From NCBI RefSeq assembly GCF_002087235.1, contig NZ_MUIO01000054.1:1-63575 (forward strand): a stretch of 63,575 nt of DNA. Reading direction: 5' to 3'. The notes under the pieces are model-generated. The model had not been told where the DNA came from. It searched no databases and saw nothing but the letters and a program-made list of their open reading frames with translations. Shown here piece by piece: positions 9,255 through 18,511 of this stretch. The DNA comes from Pseudomonas floridensis. GTDB taxonomy: Bacteria > Pseudomonadota > Gammaproteobacteria > Pseudomonadales > Pseudomonadaceae. Made by a program: the position numbers and the translations under genes. Position 1 is the first letter of the stretch, and each line of letters starts with the position of its first letter.

Positions 9255-10082
9255 CTACTTGTTTAAGGCGCTGGCGCTCGCGGGCTGTAGCAACTGCGCT
9301 TTCCACAGCTCCAGATTATGACGAATCATTTCACCTGCAAGGCCGGAGGCGGCCGATTCTGTCATCTTTTTCGCCAACTGTCCGCGCAACCATGAATCGT
9401 TGCAGGCTGAATTGAACGACAACGCCAGATACAAACCAGGCCGGTCGAGGGGCACGGGGCGCGCTGTCAGGTCTGCGGCCAACCCCAGCGTCTGCACCAT
9501 GACCATCCCGGCATAGCGACCCGCGAGGACATAATCCACCTCACCCAGCGCCAGCTTTTGAAACGCAGGCGTGAGGCCAGATACACGCTCCAGGGTCAGA
9601 TGCTTGCGAACCGCGTCGTCGAATGCCGGGGTCAGCCGGGTTTTGTCCGACATGGCGCCGGCATGCCCTTGCAGATCACTCAGTGTTGCAAACGGCTCGG
9701 GATGTCCGTGGCGCGTCCAGATCACAATATCGTTCTGGACGATGGAGGGGTGGACATAATCCAGCGCGTCCAGCTGCGCGGCATTCATGGGTGCATCGGC
9801 CAGCAAGTCCATGCGGCCGGTGCGCACTTCTTCCAGAGCCTGACTGCGCTTGCCCGCGTACAAAAACTCGACGGCGATGCCCAACTCGCCAGCCACCTGT
9901 TTCAGCAGGTCGGCATTGGCACCCATCAGGTGTTTGGGATCCTGCGGATCGCGCCACAGATACGGCGGCGCATCGGGGCTGCCGGTGACAATCAGCCGTT
10001 CGCACGTGCCGGCAGCAACACTCAGCGTCGGCCACGCAACCAGCCCGATAAGAAGCGAAGACAGCAGCCTGGGATGGCGCAT
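9255..10082 (-). CDS. Periplasmic solute-binding protein of the SBP_bac_3 type
   Basis: A 275-residue exported protein: signal MRHPRLLSSLLIGLVAWPTLSVAA, then the type II periplasmic-binding fold of amino-acid-type transport proteins (RLIVTGSPDAPPYLWRD, LMGANADLLKQVAGELGI, ALEEVRTGRMDLLADAPMNAAQ, LALGEVDYVLAGRYAG). No permease or ATPase gene is next to it, so it may act as a sensor or stress factor, not as a transporter part. The ATG at 10082 has AAAGGA 7 bases upstream; the GTG at 10097 is in frame but poorly placed. It leads the unit with the DUF4398-like and OmpA-type lipoprotein genes. Confidence 0.8.
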   Translation of the reverse strand: MRHPRLLSSLLIGLVAWPTLSVAAGTCERLIVTGSPDAPPYLWRDPQDPKHLMGANADLLKQVAGELGIAVEFLYAGKRSQALEEVRTGRMDLLADAPMNAAQLDALDYVHPSIVQNDIVIWTRHGHPEPFATLSDLQGHAGAMSDKTRLTPAFDDAVRKHLTLERVSGLTPAFQKLALGEVDYVLAGRYAGMVMVQTLGLAADLTARPVPLDRPGLYLALSFNSACNDSWLRGQLAKKMTESAASGLAGEMIRHNLELWKAQLLQPASASALNK

Positions 10083-10104
10083 GAACAGTCCTTTCACGAT
10101 TCAA

Positions 10105-10177
10105 TAAAAAACCCGTTCATCCAGGCGATCCGCAGCGCAGATGAACTGCGGTGCATGACACCAGAATGGAACGGGTT
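10105..10177 (-). terminator. Long-stem terminator of etfBA
   Basis: On the minus strand AACCCGTTC (10177-10169) pairs with GAACGGGTT (10118-10110), followed by a run of T. The loop of about 50 bases holds a second hairpin, CCGCAG/CTGCGG. It lies 25 bases after the etfA stop. Confidence 0.75.
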
Positions 10178-10201
10178 CTCTTTATAGTGGAAGAACCGGG
10201 C

Positions 10202-11131
10202 TTAGACCAGTTTCTCCAGCTCAGGGATCGCTTCGAACAGATCCGCCACCAGGCCGTAATCGGCCACCTGGAAGATCGGTGCTTCTTCGTCCTTGTTGAT
10301 CGCAACGATCACCTTGGAGTCCTTCATGCCTGCCAGATGCTGGATCGCGCCGGAAATGCCGACCGCGATGTACAGCTGCGGCGCAACGATCTTGCCGGTC
10401 TGACCAACCTGCATGTCGTTCGGCACGAAACCGGCATCGACAGCGGCACGCGAGGCACCGACCGCAGCGCCCAGCTTGTCGGCCAGTGCGTACAGGTGCT
10501 TGAAGTTGTCGCCGTTCTGCATGCCGCGACCACCGGACACCACGATCTTGGCAGCGGTGAGTTCCGGACGGTCAGACTTGGCCAGCTCTTCGCCAACGAA
10601 GCTCGACTTGCCAGCATCATGAGCCGCCGAAACCGCTTCAATGGCTGCAGAACCGCCCTCGGCAGCAACCGGATCAAAGCCGGTGGCGCGCACGGTGATC
10701 ACCTTGATCGACGCCGTGGACTGCACCGTGGCGATGGCGTTACCGGCATAGATCGGACGGGTGAACGTATCGGCCGATTCGACCGAAATGATTTCCGAGA
10801 TCTGGTCCACATCCAGTTGCGCAGCGACACGCGGCAGGATGTTCTTGCCGTTGGAAGTGGCGGCAGCCAGCACGTGGCTGTGACCGGCAGCCAGTTCAAC
10901 GACCAGCGGCGCGACGTTCTCGGGCAACTGGTGCGCGTAGGCGGCGTTGTCAGCCACCAGCACTTTTGCCACGCCAGCGATCTTCGCAGCGGCTTCGGCA
11001 ACGGCGCTCACGTCGGAACCGGCGACCAGCAGATGGATGTCACCACCGATCTTCTGGGCGGCAGCGAGGGTATTGAGCGTAGCCGGAGCTACGGTTGCAT
11101 TGTCATGCTCAGCGATAACCAGGATCGTCAT
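10202..11131 (-). CDS. etfA: Electron transfer flavoprotein alpha subunit
   Basis: With EtfB forms the soluble FAD-containing carrier that takes electrons from acyl-CoA and other dehydrogenases and passes them to ETF-ubiquinone oxidoreductase. The 309-residue length fits. The C-terminal FAD-binding signature is clear ([20 protein letters not shown] followed by IQHLAGM), as is [12 protein letters not shown]. Its ATG directly abuts the etfB stop, so the two are co-translated. It ends at a long-stem terminator. Confidence 0.97.
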   Translation of the reverse strand: MTILVIAEHDNATVAPATLNTLAAAQKIGGDIHLLVAGSDVSAVAEAAAKIAGVAKVLVADNAAYAHQLPENVAPLVVELAAGHSHVLAAATSNGKNILPRVAAQLDVDQISEIISVESADTFTRPIYAGNAIATVQSTASIKVITVRATGFDPVAAEGGSAAIEAVSAAHDAGKSSFVGEELAKSDRPELTAAKIVVSGGRGMQNGDNFKHLYALADKLGAAVGASRAAVDAGFVPNDMQVGQTGKIVAPQLYIAVGISGAIQHLAGMKDSKVIVAINKDEEAPIFQVADYGLVADLFEAIPELEKLV

Positions 11132-11881
11132 TTAGATTACCTTCGCTTCGGTTTTCAGTTTCTCGACCAGTTCGGCCACCGACTTGACCTTGATGCCTGC
11201 GCTGCGCGCGGCAGGCGCTTCGACCTTGACAGTCTTGTTGGTCGATGCCGTGGAGACGCCAAGCGCATCTGGAGTCAGCACTTCAAGCGGCTTCTTCTTG
11301 GCTTTCATGATATTGGGCAGCGAGGCGTAACGCGGCTCGTTCAGACGCAGGTCAGTGGTCACGATGGCCGGCAGGCTGAGGGAAACGGTTTGCAGACCGC
11401 CGTCGATTTCACGGGTCACGGCAACCTTGTCGCCCGTCACTTCCACTTTCGACGCGAACGTACCTTGTGGGTAACCACTCAGTGCCGCCAGCATCTGGCC
11501 GGTCTGGTTATTGTCGCTGTCGATGGCCTGCTTGCCGAGGATCACCAGTTGTGGCTGTTCCTTGTCGACAACGGCCTTGAGCAGCTTGGCGACGGCCAGG
11601 GACGTCAGTTCCTCGGCGGACTCGACCAGCACGGCTCGGTCGGCACCCAGCGCCAGTGCAGTGCGCAACTGCTCCTGGGCAGTGGTCGGGCCGATGGTCA
11701 CGACGACGATTTCAGTCGCTACGCCCTTCTCTTTCAGACGTACAGCCTCTTCCACGGCAATTTCGCAGAAGGGGTTCATGGACATCTTGACGTTGGCCAG
11801 ATCGACGCCGGAGTTGTCCGCCTTGACGCGAACCTTGACGTTGTAGTCGACCACTCGTTTGACAGCTACAAGAACCTTCAT
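11132..11881 (-). CDS. etfB: Electron transfer flavoprotein beta subunit
   Basis: Beta subunit of ETF, 249 residues, starting [20 protein letters not shown], the usual N-terminus; the signature [19 protein letters not shown] and the block [18 protein letters not shown] (AMP-binding region) are present. The reading frame continues 23 codons further upstream, but the ATG at 11881 with GAGTGAGGAATCC before it is the natural start. The gene is divergent from the ETF-QO gene across about 500 bases; its own promoter may lie near the PsrA-like box at 12247 (a weak TTGTTT-N17-GATAAA can be read there on the minus strand). Confidence 0.97.
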   Translation of the reverse strand: MKVLVAVKRVVDYNVKVRVKADNSGVDLANVKMSMNPFCEIAVEEAVRLKEKGVATEIVVVTIGPTTAQEQLRTALALGADRAVLVESAEELTSLAVAKLLKAVVDKEQPQLVILGKQAIDSDNNQTGQMLAALSGYPQGTFASKVEVTGDKVAVTREIDGGLQTVSLSLPAIVTTDLRLNEPRYASLPNIMKAKKKPLEVLTPDALGVSTASTNKTVKVEAPAARSAGIKVKSVAELVEKLKTEAKVI

Positions 11882-12246
11882 GGATTCCTCACTCTCCGGT
11901 GAAAAGATGTCGCCCGGCAGCACCAGGCGATCGATATGTGTCCTCAACAAGCAATCGTGTTCGTGCAGGCGAACAGGACTTCATTCGATTCTTCGCCAAA
12001 ACCCGATAAAAACCGGGTGCCGCCCGTCATGCACCGGCAGGGTGTGTAAAATGCGCCGGACGACCTTGACTGACTGCCTGCACCGCATTCGCCTGATGCC
12101 TTTTGAGAGGTCTCCGTGGACCCCGTTTCAGCCTACGGCAAACGCAAAACCGCCCGTATCTTGACCGCAACGCCTTTTCCGGTCAATACGCCAAATCGGC
12201 CAGTCCCGAGTCGCGCCTCTTTGATTTATCTGGCCTGCGGCCGATT

Positions 12247-12260
12247 CAAACAAACGTTTG
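12247..12260. promoter_or_regulatory. PsrA-like operator
   Basis: CAAAC-AAAC-GTTTG matches the published PsrA consensus of Pseudomonas, (G/C)AAAC-N2-4-GTTT(G/C). It ends two bases before the -35 of the ETF-QO promoter, where a repressor would hinder polymerase. PsrA is a TetR-type sensor of long-chain fatty acids, and ETF genes have been reported as its targets in P. aeruginosa (from memory). Binding here is inferred. Confidence 0.65.
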
Positions 12261-12262
12261 TA

Positions 12263-12291
12263 TTGGACCGCCGCAGTGGTGTAGATATAAT
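12263..12291 (+). promoter_or_regulatory. Strong sigma70 promoter for ETF-ubiquinone oxidoreductase
   Basis: TTGGAC (12263-12268) and a perfect TATAAT (12286-12291) are 17 bases apart. The coding start is about 98 bases downstream. Confidence 0.75.
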
Positions 12292-12388
12292 GCACGCCTT
12301 AAAAAGACATGCGGTGTACAAGCACCCGCCTGTCGGTCTTTCGAGACCCATAAAAAATACCGTGAGCCTTGAGAGTAGGAGATAGCCT

Positions 12389-14044
12389 GTGGAACGCGAA
12401 TACATGGAATTCGACGTCGTCATCGTCGGAGCCGGCCCGTCCGGGCTTTCAGCCGCTTGCCGCCTCAAGCAGAAAGCTGCCGAAGCCGGGCAGGAAATCA
12501 GCGTCTGCGTGGTGGAAAAAGGCTCCGAGGTCGGTGCGCACATCCTGTCCGGCGCGGTGTTCGAGCCCCGCGCCCTGAATGAATTGTTCCCTGACTGGCA
12601 GGCGTTGGGCGCACCGCTCAACACGCCCGTCAAGCGCGACGACATCTATGTACTGCGCGATGCCGAGAACGCCCGCAAGATTCCGGACTTCTTCGTCCCC
12701 AAGACCATGCACAATCAGGGCAACTACATTATTTCCCTGGGCAACCTGTGCCGCTGGCTGGCTCAGCAGGCTGAAAACCTGGGCGTCGAGATCTACCCGG
12801 GCTTCGCCGCTCAAGAGGCGCTGTTCGATGAAAACGGCGTGGTGCGCGGCATCATCACCGGCGATCTGGGCGTCGACCGCGAAGGCAATCCGAAAGAAGG
12901 TCTGTACACCCCCGGCATGGAACTACGGGCCAAGTACACGCTGTTTGCCGAAGGCTGCCGTGGTCACATCGGCAAGCAATTGATCAAGCGCTTCGATCTG
13001 GACAATGAAGCCGACGTGCAGCATTACGCCATCGGCCTCAAGGAAATCTGGGAAGTCGATCCGGCAAAACACGAACAGGGCCTGGTAGTGCACACCGCTG
13101 GCTGGCCGCTGGACGACGCCAATCCCGGCGGTTCTTTCCTATATCACCTGGAAAACAACCAGGTGGTGGTCGGCCTGATCGTCGATCTGTCCTACTCCAA
13201 CCCGTACCTGTCGCCGTTCGATGAGTTCCAGCGCTACAAGCATCACCCGGTCATCAAGCAATACCTGGAAGGCGGCAAGCGCATCAGCTACGGTGCCCGC
13301 GCGATCGCCAAGGGCGGCCTGAACTCGCTGCCGAAGATGGTCTTCCCCGGTGGCGCGCTGATAGGCTGCGACCTGGGCACTCTGAACTTCGCCAAGATCA
13401 AGGGCAGTCATACGGCGATGAAGTCCGGCATGCTGGCCGCCGACTCGGTTGCCGAAGCGCTGCTGGCCGGCAAGGAAGGCGGCGACACCCTGACTGCCTA
13501 CGTGGATGCCTTCAAAGCCAGCTGGCTGCATGAAGAGCTGTTCGCCAGCCGTAACTTCGGCGTGGCGATTCACAAGTACGGTGCGATCAAGGGCGGCGCG
13601 TTCAACTTCATCGATCAAAACATCTTCGGCGGCAAACTGCCGTTCACGCTGCATGACACCAAGCCGGACTACGCCTGCCTCAAGCTGGCGGCGGATTCGA
13701 AGAAGATCGACTACCCGAAACCCGACGGCAAGCTCAGCTTTGACAAGCTCAGCTCGGTATTCCTCTCCAGCACCAACCATGAAGAGGAGCAGCCTTGCCA
13801 TTTGAAGCTGACCGACCCGAGCATCCCGATCAGCAAGAACCTGCCGCTGTACGACGAACCGGCGCAGCGCTACTGCCCGGCGGGCGTGTATGAAGTGATC
13901 ACCAAGGAAGATGGCGAGAAACGCTTCCAGATCAATGCGCAGAACTGTGTGCACTGCAAGACCTGCGATATCAAGGACCCTTCCCAGAACATCACCTGGG
14001 TGGCACCCGAAGGCGCTGGCGGTCCGACTTACCCGAACATGTAA
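12389..14044 (+). CDS. Electron transfer flavoprotein-ubiquinone oxidoreductase
   Basis: Membrane-associated iron-sulfur flavoprotein that moves electrons from reduced ETF to ubiquinone, linking fatty-acid and amino-acid oxidation to respiration. At 551 residues it is full length. FAD-binding VVIVGAGPSGLSAACRLKQ sits near the N-terminus; the C-terminal [4Fe-4S] ligands are in CPAGVYEV and CVHCKTCDIKDPSQN. The GTG start codon (MEREYMEFDV) has AGGAG about 8 bases upstream. Divergent from etfBA, its redox partner, and probably co-regulated through the PsrA-like box. Confidence 0.97.
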   Translation: MEREYMEFDVVIVGAGPSGLSAACRLKQKAAEAGQEISVCVVEKGSEVGAHILSGAVFEPRALNELFPDWQALGAPLNTPVKRDDIYVLRDAENARKIPDFFVPKTMHNQGNYIISLGNLCRWLAQQAENLGVEIYPGFAAQEALFDENGVVRGIITGDLGVDREGNPKEGLYTPGMELRAKYTLFAEGCRGHIGKQLIKRFDLDNEADVQHYAIGLKEIWEVDPAKHEQGLVVHTAGWPLDDANPGGSFLYHLENNQVVVGLIVDLSYSNPYLSPFDEFQRYKHHPVIKQYLEGGKRISYGARAIAKGGLNSLPKMVFPGGALIGCDLGTLNFAKIKGSHTAMKSGMLAADSVAEALLAGKEGGDTLTAYVDAFKASWLHEELFASRNFGVAIHKYGAIKGGAFNFIDQNIFGGKLPFTLHDTKPDYACLKLAADSKKIDYPKPDGKLSFDKLSSVFLSSTNHEEEQPCHLKLTDPSIPISKNLPLYDEPAQRYCPAGVYEVITKEDGEKRFQINAQNCVHCKTCDIKDPSQNITWVAPEGAGGPTYPNM

Positions 14045-14061
14045 GTCAGCACGTCGCGCCA

Positions 14062-14096
14062 GACGCAAAGGCTCCTTCGGGAGCCTTTCTGCGTTC
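14062..14096 (+). terminator. Terminator after ETF-QO gene
   Basis: AAAGGCTCC-ttcg-GGAGCCTTT stem with outer extension acgc/gcgt, 24 bases after the stop. It lies between convergent genes and may serve both, although it overlaps the very end of the AraC-type gene region only closely. Confidence 0.85.
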
Positions 14097-14098
14097 TG

Positions 14099-15004
14099 TC
14101 AGGCCGGTACACCCAGGTAAGCGCTCTCCTCGCCCGGACTGCGCTCGAAGTAACGCTTGTACTCGCGACTGAATTGCGAGGCACTTTGATAGCCGACCCG
14201 CAGCGCTACCTGCGCCACGCCCAAACCCTCTGCCACCAGCAATTGCTGGGCCTTGAGCAGCCGCAGGCGTTTGAGGTACTGCACCGGAGACAGCAAGGTG
14301 CTGCGCTTGAAATGCTCGTGAAAGGTCGAGGTGCTCATGTTGGCGCAGCGGGCCAGAATATCGACGTTCAGCGCATCGGCATAATGCTCGTGCAGATAGG
14401 TCACGGCCGACGCAATCCGGGCGAACTGACCCTGCTGCTCGACCAGTGCACGCAGTACACCCGCCTGCGGACCTCGCAACGCGCTGTACACCACCTCGCG
14501 CACTCGCGCCTGCCCCATCGCCTGACATTCCAGCGGGTCGTGCAGACAGCGCAACAGACGCTCGACGCTGTCGCGCATGCCGTCATCGATCAACACCGAG
14601 GTCATGGACTCCGGCGTCTGCGGCTGGCAATCCTGCGGCGCCAGCGTGCCCATGGCCTGCACCAGCTCTCCCAGCAGCACCCGGTCGATGCACACCGAGA
14701 CGCCATACAGCGGCTTGTGCGGCGTGGCGAAAGTTTCGCACTTGAACGGCACGGAAAGCGCCTGAATCAGGTAATGCCCGGTGCCATATTCGAACGTGCG
14801 CGTTCCCAGGCAGGCGACCTTGCTGCCCTGCACCACGATCATCAGGCTAGGCTCATACATTTGCGGACTACTGGCGATGTAGCTGAACGCAGACAGCACG
14901 CGCACCTCGGGCAGAGCGGTCTCGACAAAGCCCGGACGTACCGCCAGCGGGCGGATCAGCGAGACGAGAACGGCATTGCCGTCGGCAGGATGAGTGAGCG
15001 ACAT
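14099..15004 (-). CDS. AraC-family transcription regulator
   Basis: A 301-residue regulator. The N-terminal half is of the AraC_N type seen beside oxidoreductase genes (PSLMIVVQGSKVACLG, SVPFKCETFATPHKPLYG). The C-terminal half has two helix-turn-helix motifs: ALNVDILARCANMSTSTFHEHFKRSTLLSPVQYL and GVAQVALRVGYQSASQFSREYKRYF. It is divergent from the alcohol dehydrogenase at 15186, and AraC_N regulators commonly activate such a neighbour; this pairing is inference. Confidence 0.9.
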   Translation of the reverse strand: MSLTHPADGNAVLVSLIRPLAVRPGFVETALPEVRVLSAFSYIASSPQMYEPSLMIVVQGSKVACLGTRTFEYGTGHYLIQALSVPFKCETFATPHKPLYGVSVCIDRVLLGELVQAMGTLAPQDCQPQTPESMTSVLIDDGMRDSVERLLRCLHDPLECQAMGQARVREVVYSALRGPQAGVLRALVEQQGQFARIASAVTYLHEHYADALNVDILARCANMSTSTFHEHFKRSTLLSPVQYLKRLRLLKAQQLLVAEGLGVAQVALRVGYQSASQFSREYKRYFERSPGEESAYLGVPA

Positions 15005-15185
15005 GGAAACACACCGGCAGAGAATCAGACAGCCGCATGATCGCAGATTTGCGCGCCCGAGGGGCCTGAAGTTTTTTTCGCCGGAGGATCAGGCATGAAA
15101 CACGGAGGAATCACCCTAGCGGCGTGCGCCCTTCGCGCGGACAATGGTTGGCCTCTTCTCCGTACCATTTCGCGAGGTCATATTT

Positions 15186-16238
15186 ATGTACACAGCCATT
15201 GGTTACGCCGCTCAGTCGGCCACCGCCCCCCTCGCCCCGATGACCTTCGAGCGCCGCACTCCGCGTGCCGACGACGTTGCCATCGAAATCCTCTATTGCG
15301 GCGTCTGCCACTCCGACATCCACCAGGCACGCAACGAGTGGGGCATTGCCGTTTACCCACTGATGCCGGGCCACGAGATCGTCGGGCGCGTCACCGCAAC
15401 CGGTGCCAACGCCACGAAATACAAGGTCGGCGATCTGGTGGGCGTTGGCTGCATGGTCGATTCGTGCCGTCAGTGTTCGGCATGCCAGTCGGATCTGGAG
15501 CAGTACTGCCTGGAAGGTCCGACCATGACCTACGCCACCCCGGACCGCGTCGATGGCAGCAACACCATGGGCGGCTACTCCAACAGCATCGTAGTCAGCG
15601 AGCACTTTGTGGTGCGCGTTCCCGAGAAGCTCGATGCGGCTGCCGCAGCGCCGATCCTGTGCGCTGGTATCACCACCTACTCGCCGCTCAAACACTACGG
15701 CGTCAAGGCCGGTGACAAGGTCGGTATTCTGGGCATGGGCGGTCTGGGCCACATGGGCATCAAGTTCGCCAAAGCCATGGGCGCGGAAGTCACCCTCTTC
15801 ACCCGCTCGGCGTCGAAAGCTCAGGAAGCCCGTCGTCAGGGCGCCGATCATGTGATCGTTTCCACCGACGCTGAACAGATGAAAGCCGCCGCCGGCCATT
15901 TCGACTTCCTGCTGGACACCATTCCGGTGCAACACGACCTGAACCCCTACCTGCAGACCCTGCGTTTCGACGGTGTGCACATTCTGGTCGGTCTGATCGA
16001 ACCGGTTGAACCGCCCGTGCATGCTGCCAACCTGGTCATGAGCCGTCGCGTACTGGCTGGCTCGTTGATCGGCGGTATCGCGGAGACCCAGGAAGTGCTG
16101 GATTTCTGTGCCGAGAACGACATCACCTGCGACATCGAAATGCTCGACATCCGCAACATCAACGAAGCCTACGAGCGCATGCTGGCCGGTGACGTGAAAT
16201 ACCGTTTCGTCATCGACATGGCTACCTTGAAAGCCTGA
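15186..16238 (+). CDS. Zinc-dependent NAD(P) alcohol/aldehyde dehydrogenase, cinnamyl-alcohol dehydrogenase type
   Basis: A 350-residue medium-chain dehydrogenase most like YahK/CAD enzymes, which reduce aldehydes with NADPH. Catalytic zinc ligands are in CGVCHSDIH and GHEIVGRV; the structural zinc loop is CMVDSCRQCSACQSDLEQYC; the cofactor fold has GILGMGGLGHMGIKFAKAMG. The ATG at 15186 has GAGG 8 bases upstream; an upstream in-frame start at 15144 lacks a site. Divergent from the AraC regulator. Its stop is one base from the convergent IclR gene stop. Confidence 0.92.
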   Translation: MYTAIGYAAQSATAPLAPMTFERRTPRADDVAIEILYCGVCHSDIHQARNEWGIAVYPLMPGHEIVGRVTATGANATKYKVGDLVGVGCMVDSCRQCSACQSDLEQYCLEGPTMTYATPDRVDGSNTMGGYSNSIVVSEHFVVRVPEKLDAAAAAPILCAGITTYSPLKHYGVKAGDKVGILGMGGLGHMGIKFAKAMGAEVTLFTRSASKAQEARRQGADHVIVSTDAEQMKAAAGHFDFLLDTIPVQHDLNPYLQTLRFDGVHILVGLIEPVEPPVHAANLVMSRRVLAGSLIGGIAETQEVLDFCAENDITCDIEMLDIRNINEAYERMLAGDVKYRFVIDMATLKA

Positions 16239-16245
16239 TTCAGGC
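16233..16245. other. Small hairpin over both convergent stop codons
   Basis: GCCTG-att-CAGGC spans the dehydrogenase stop (16236-16238) and the IclR stop (16240-16242). It is too short for a sure terminator, but no other terminator lies between these genes. Confidence 0.4.
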
Positions 16246-17052
16246 AGCCCCCAGTTCGGCCGACAGTCCCGCCGCGATCTCCCTGATCAGCGGAACGAGT
16301 TCGGCCATTTTCTCCAGGGGCATGTACGGAACCGTACTGGCGACGCTGATGCCGGCCACGATCTGCTGGCTGGCATCACGCACCGGTGCTGCCACACAGC
16401 GGATCGACGGTTCGTTGTCTTCCAGATCGAATGCATAACCGCCTTCCACGTATTCCTTTCTACGCTGTTGCAACTGCTCCCAGGTCTGCTGCTCATGGGC
16501 CGGCCACAGCGGATGCCTGCCCGCGCTCGGCAAGCTGATCTCATACAGCCGCTGCCATTCACTTTCCGGACTGTCCAGCAGCAGCGCCTTGCCAATCCCG
16601 GTGCGCACCAACGGCATGCGATGCCCGACTCTGGAACGCATCTCCGGACCATTGCGGCCCGGATTCTTGTGCAGGTACAGCACATCGTCACCCTCGCGGA
16701 CGGCCAGGTGCACGGTGTCGCCTGTCAGTTCCGACAGCCTGTCCAGGTAGGGCCGGGCCAGCATCGCCAGCGGCACCTCTTCACGCGCCTGAAACCCCAG
16801 CTCGATCAACTTCGGCCCCAGCAGATAACCCACTTGCGGGACCACCCGCAGGTAACGCTCGTCAACCAGGCAACTGGCCAGACGGTGCGTGGTACTGCGT
16901 GTGGTGCCGATCAGGCGAGCGATTTCCTTGAGGTCCCGGGCGCCCCGGGCCACGGCCTGCACCACGCCCAGCCCGCGCAAAAGAGTCTGGGTCCCGGCAG
17001 GTGCCGGCTCTTTGCCTGAGGAGTTTTCGGGAGCAAGCGGTTCGTTGTGCAT
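16240..17052 (-). CDS. IclR-family regulator, probably of the galactonate operon
   Basis: A 270-residue IclR protein: N-terminal winged helix (residues about 22-85, GVVQAVARGARDLKEIARLIGTTRSTTHRLASCLV) and C-terminal effector domain (SELTGDTVHLAVREGDDVLYLHK, LPSAGRHPLWPAHE, CVAAPVRDASQQIVAGISVAS). It is the last gene in line behind dgoK-dgoA-dgoD-transporter, so it is likely the local regulator. E. coli uses a GntR-type DgoR for this pathway, so an IclR regulator is a different solution. The likely operator is the inverted repeat at 21512-21526 upstream of dgoK. Confidence 0.88.
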   Translation of the reverse strand: MHNEPLAPENSSGKEPAPAGTQTLLRGLGVVQAVARGARDLKEIARLIGTTRSTTHRLASCLVDERYLRVVPQVGYLLGPKLIELGFQAREEVPLAMLARPYLDRLSELTGDTVHLAVREGDDVLYLHKNPGRNGPEMRSRVGHRMPLVRTGIGKALLLDSPESEWQRLYEISLPSAGRHPLWPAHEQQTWEQLQQRRKEYVEGGYAFDLEDNEPSIRCVAAPVRDASQQIVAGISVASTVPYMPLEKMAELVPLIREIAAGLSAELGAA

Positions 17053-17129
17053 GACAAGCCTTATCAGAGCGGGACGCTGGCGGCATTATCGTCGCCAGCG
17101 CCGGGACACGTCGACATCGGTGTTGGGTA

Positions 17130-18446
17130 TCAGAGCTCGATACGCTCAACTTTGCCGACCAGCAGGATGTAGGACAGCGCGCCCAGCAATGCCAGCACCG
17201 AGATGTAGGTAATGGCCGGTGCGAACGAATCCCCCGAGGCCAGGAAGCCGATCACGATCGGTGTGGCGATCGCCGCCAGATTGCCGATGAAGTTGAACGT
17301 GCCACCGGTCAGGCCCAACAGGCGTGCCGGTGCCAGCGTGGAGACCAGCGACCAGGTGATCGACGCCAGCCCGTTGCCGAAAAACGCCAGTGCCAGAAAC
17401 GCGATGACCAGCGGTGTGGATTCGACGAAATTGGCGCCAATGATCGAGGTGGAAATCAGCAGCCCGGCAATGATCGGCAACTTGCGGGCGAACCCCACGG
17501 TATGACCGCGACGAATCAGCCAGTCGGAGAAGAAACCCGAGCACAGCACGCCGACAAACGCTGCGAGAAACGGCAACGAAGCCAGCAGGCCGGACTTGAT
17601 GAAGTCCATACCACGGTATTTGACCAGGTAGGTCGGAAACCAGGTCAGGAAGAACCACAGCGTGGAGTTCAGGCAAAACTGCCCCAGGTAAATGCCCCAG
17701 AGCTTGCGCTTGCTCAGCACGATGCCCAAGTCCAGCCAACTGAAACCCTGCTTCTGTTTTTCGACGTCCTTCTGGATATCCACCAGCCCGCCACCGTCGC
17801 GGATCAGGTCGATTTCCTGCTGATTGACGCCCTTGAAGTCACGTGGCTCGCGATACACGGCGTACCAGATCAGCGCCCAGAGCACACCGACACCGCCCGT
17901 CGCGACGAACACCATGTGCCAGCCGTAATGGGCCTGCAGCCACGCCAGCACCGGCGTCAGGAACGCCAGACCGACAAACTGCCCGGAGGTGTAGAAGCCG
18001 ATGGCGGTCGCCCGCTCGCGCTCGGGAAACCAGGTGGTGACCACGCGGCTATTGATCGGATAAGCCGGAGCCTCCAGCGCGCCGACTGCCATGCGCAACA
18101 CGAACAACGCGATGAAGCTGGCGGCGAAGCCGAGCATGATGGTGGCAATCGACCAAAGCATCAGCGCAACGGTGTACAGAATGCGCGGCGGCACGCGGTC
18201 CACCAGCCAGCCGCCGGGCAGCTGCATGGCCGCATAGGTCCAGCCGAATGCGGAGAAGATCAGGCCGACGTGAACCGGGTCGATGCCCAACTCGGACGTC
18301 AGCGCCGGAGCGGCAATCGACAGGTTGCTGCGGTCCAGGTAATTGATAACCACGGTGATGAACAACAGCACCATGATAAAGAAACGTTTGCGGGACGGTG
18401 TCACCAGTGACGCCGCGCCCTCCATCGTACGAGTGCGCATGAACAT
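17130..18446 (-). CDS. MFS transporter of the anion:cation symporter family, probable galactonate permease
   Basis: A protein of about 438 residues with 12 predicted membrane segments in the major facilitator superfamily, of the phthalate/hexuronate (ACS) branch that includes E. coli DgoT. Typical motifs: NYLDRSNLSIAAPAL in helix 1, WTYAAMQLPGGWLVDRV, and GALEAPAYPINSRVVTTWFPERERA. The start at 18446 follows AGAGG by 4 bases; the ATG two codons later (18440) is also possible. It lies between dgoD and the IclR gene, which argues for uptake of D-galactonate; the substrate is inferred from context. Confidence 0.85.
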   Translation of the reverse strand: MFMRTRTMEGAASLVTPSRKRFFIMVLLFITVVINYLDRSNLSIAAPALTSELGIDPVHVGLIFSAFGWTYAAMQLPGGWLVDRVPPRILYTVALMLWSIATIMLGFAASFIALFVLRMAVGALEAPAYPINSRVVTTWFPERERATAIGFYTSGQFVGLAFLTPVLAWLQAHYGWHMVFVATGGVGVLWALIWYAVYREPRDFKGVNQQEIDLIRDGGGLVDIQKDVEKQKQGFSWLDLGIVLSKRKLWGIYLGQFCLNSTLWFFLTWFPTYLVKYRGMDFIKSGLLASLPFLAAFVGVLCSGFFSDWLIRRGHTVGFARKLPIIAGLLISTSIIGANFVESTPLVIAFLALAFFGNGLASITWSLVSTLAPARLLGLTGGTFNFIGNLAAIATPIVIGFLASGDSFAPAITYISVLALLGALSYILLVGKVERIEL

Positions 18447-18511
18447 GTAGCCTCTTTTTGGATTTATTGAGGACTGTGTGTCGTGTGTTTCAGCGGCGAA
18501 TCTTTTGTCAG

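Larger units (their letters stand above)
11882..12388. other. Divergent etfB / ETF-QO control region
   Basis: About 500 bases between the two divergent genes. Contains the PsrA-like operator and the sigma70 promoter listed separately, and no convincing gene; short open frames here lack ribosome sites and recognisable products. Confidence 0.6.

Noticed and set aside
10151..11902. Plus-strand open frame of 583 codons opposite etfBA
   Set aside because: Antisense shadow of two well-recognised genes; no ribosome site or domain.
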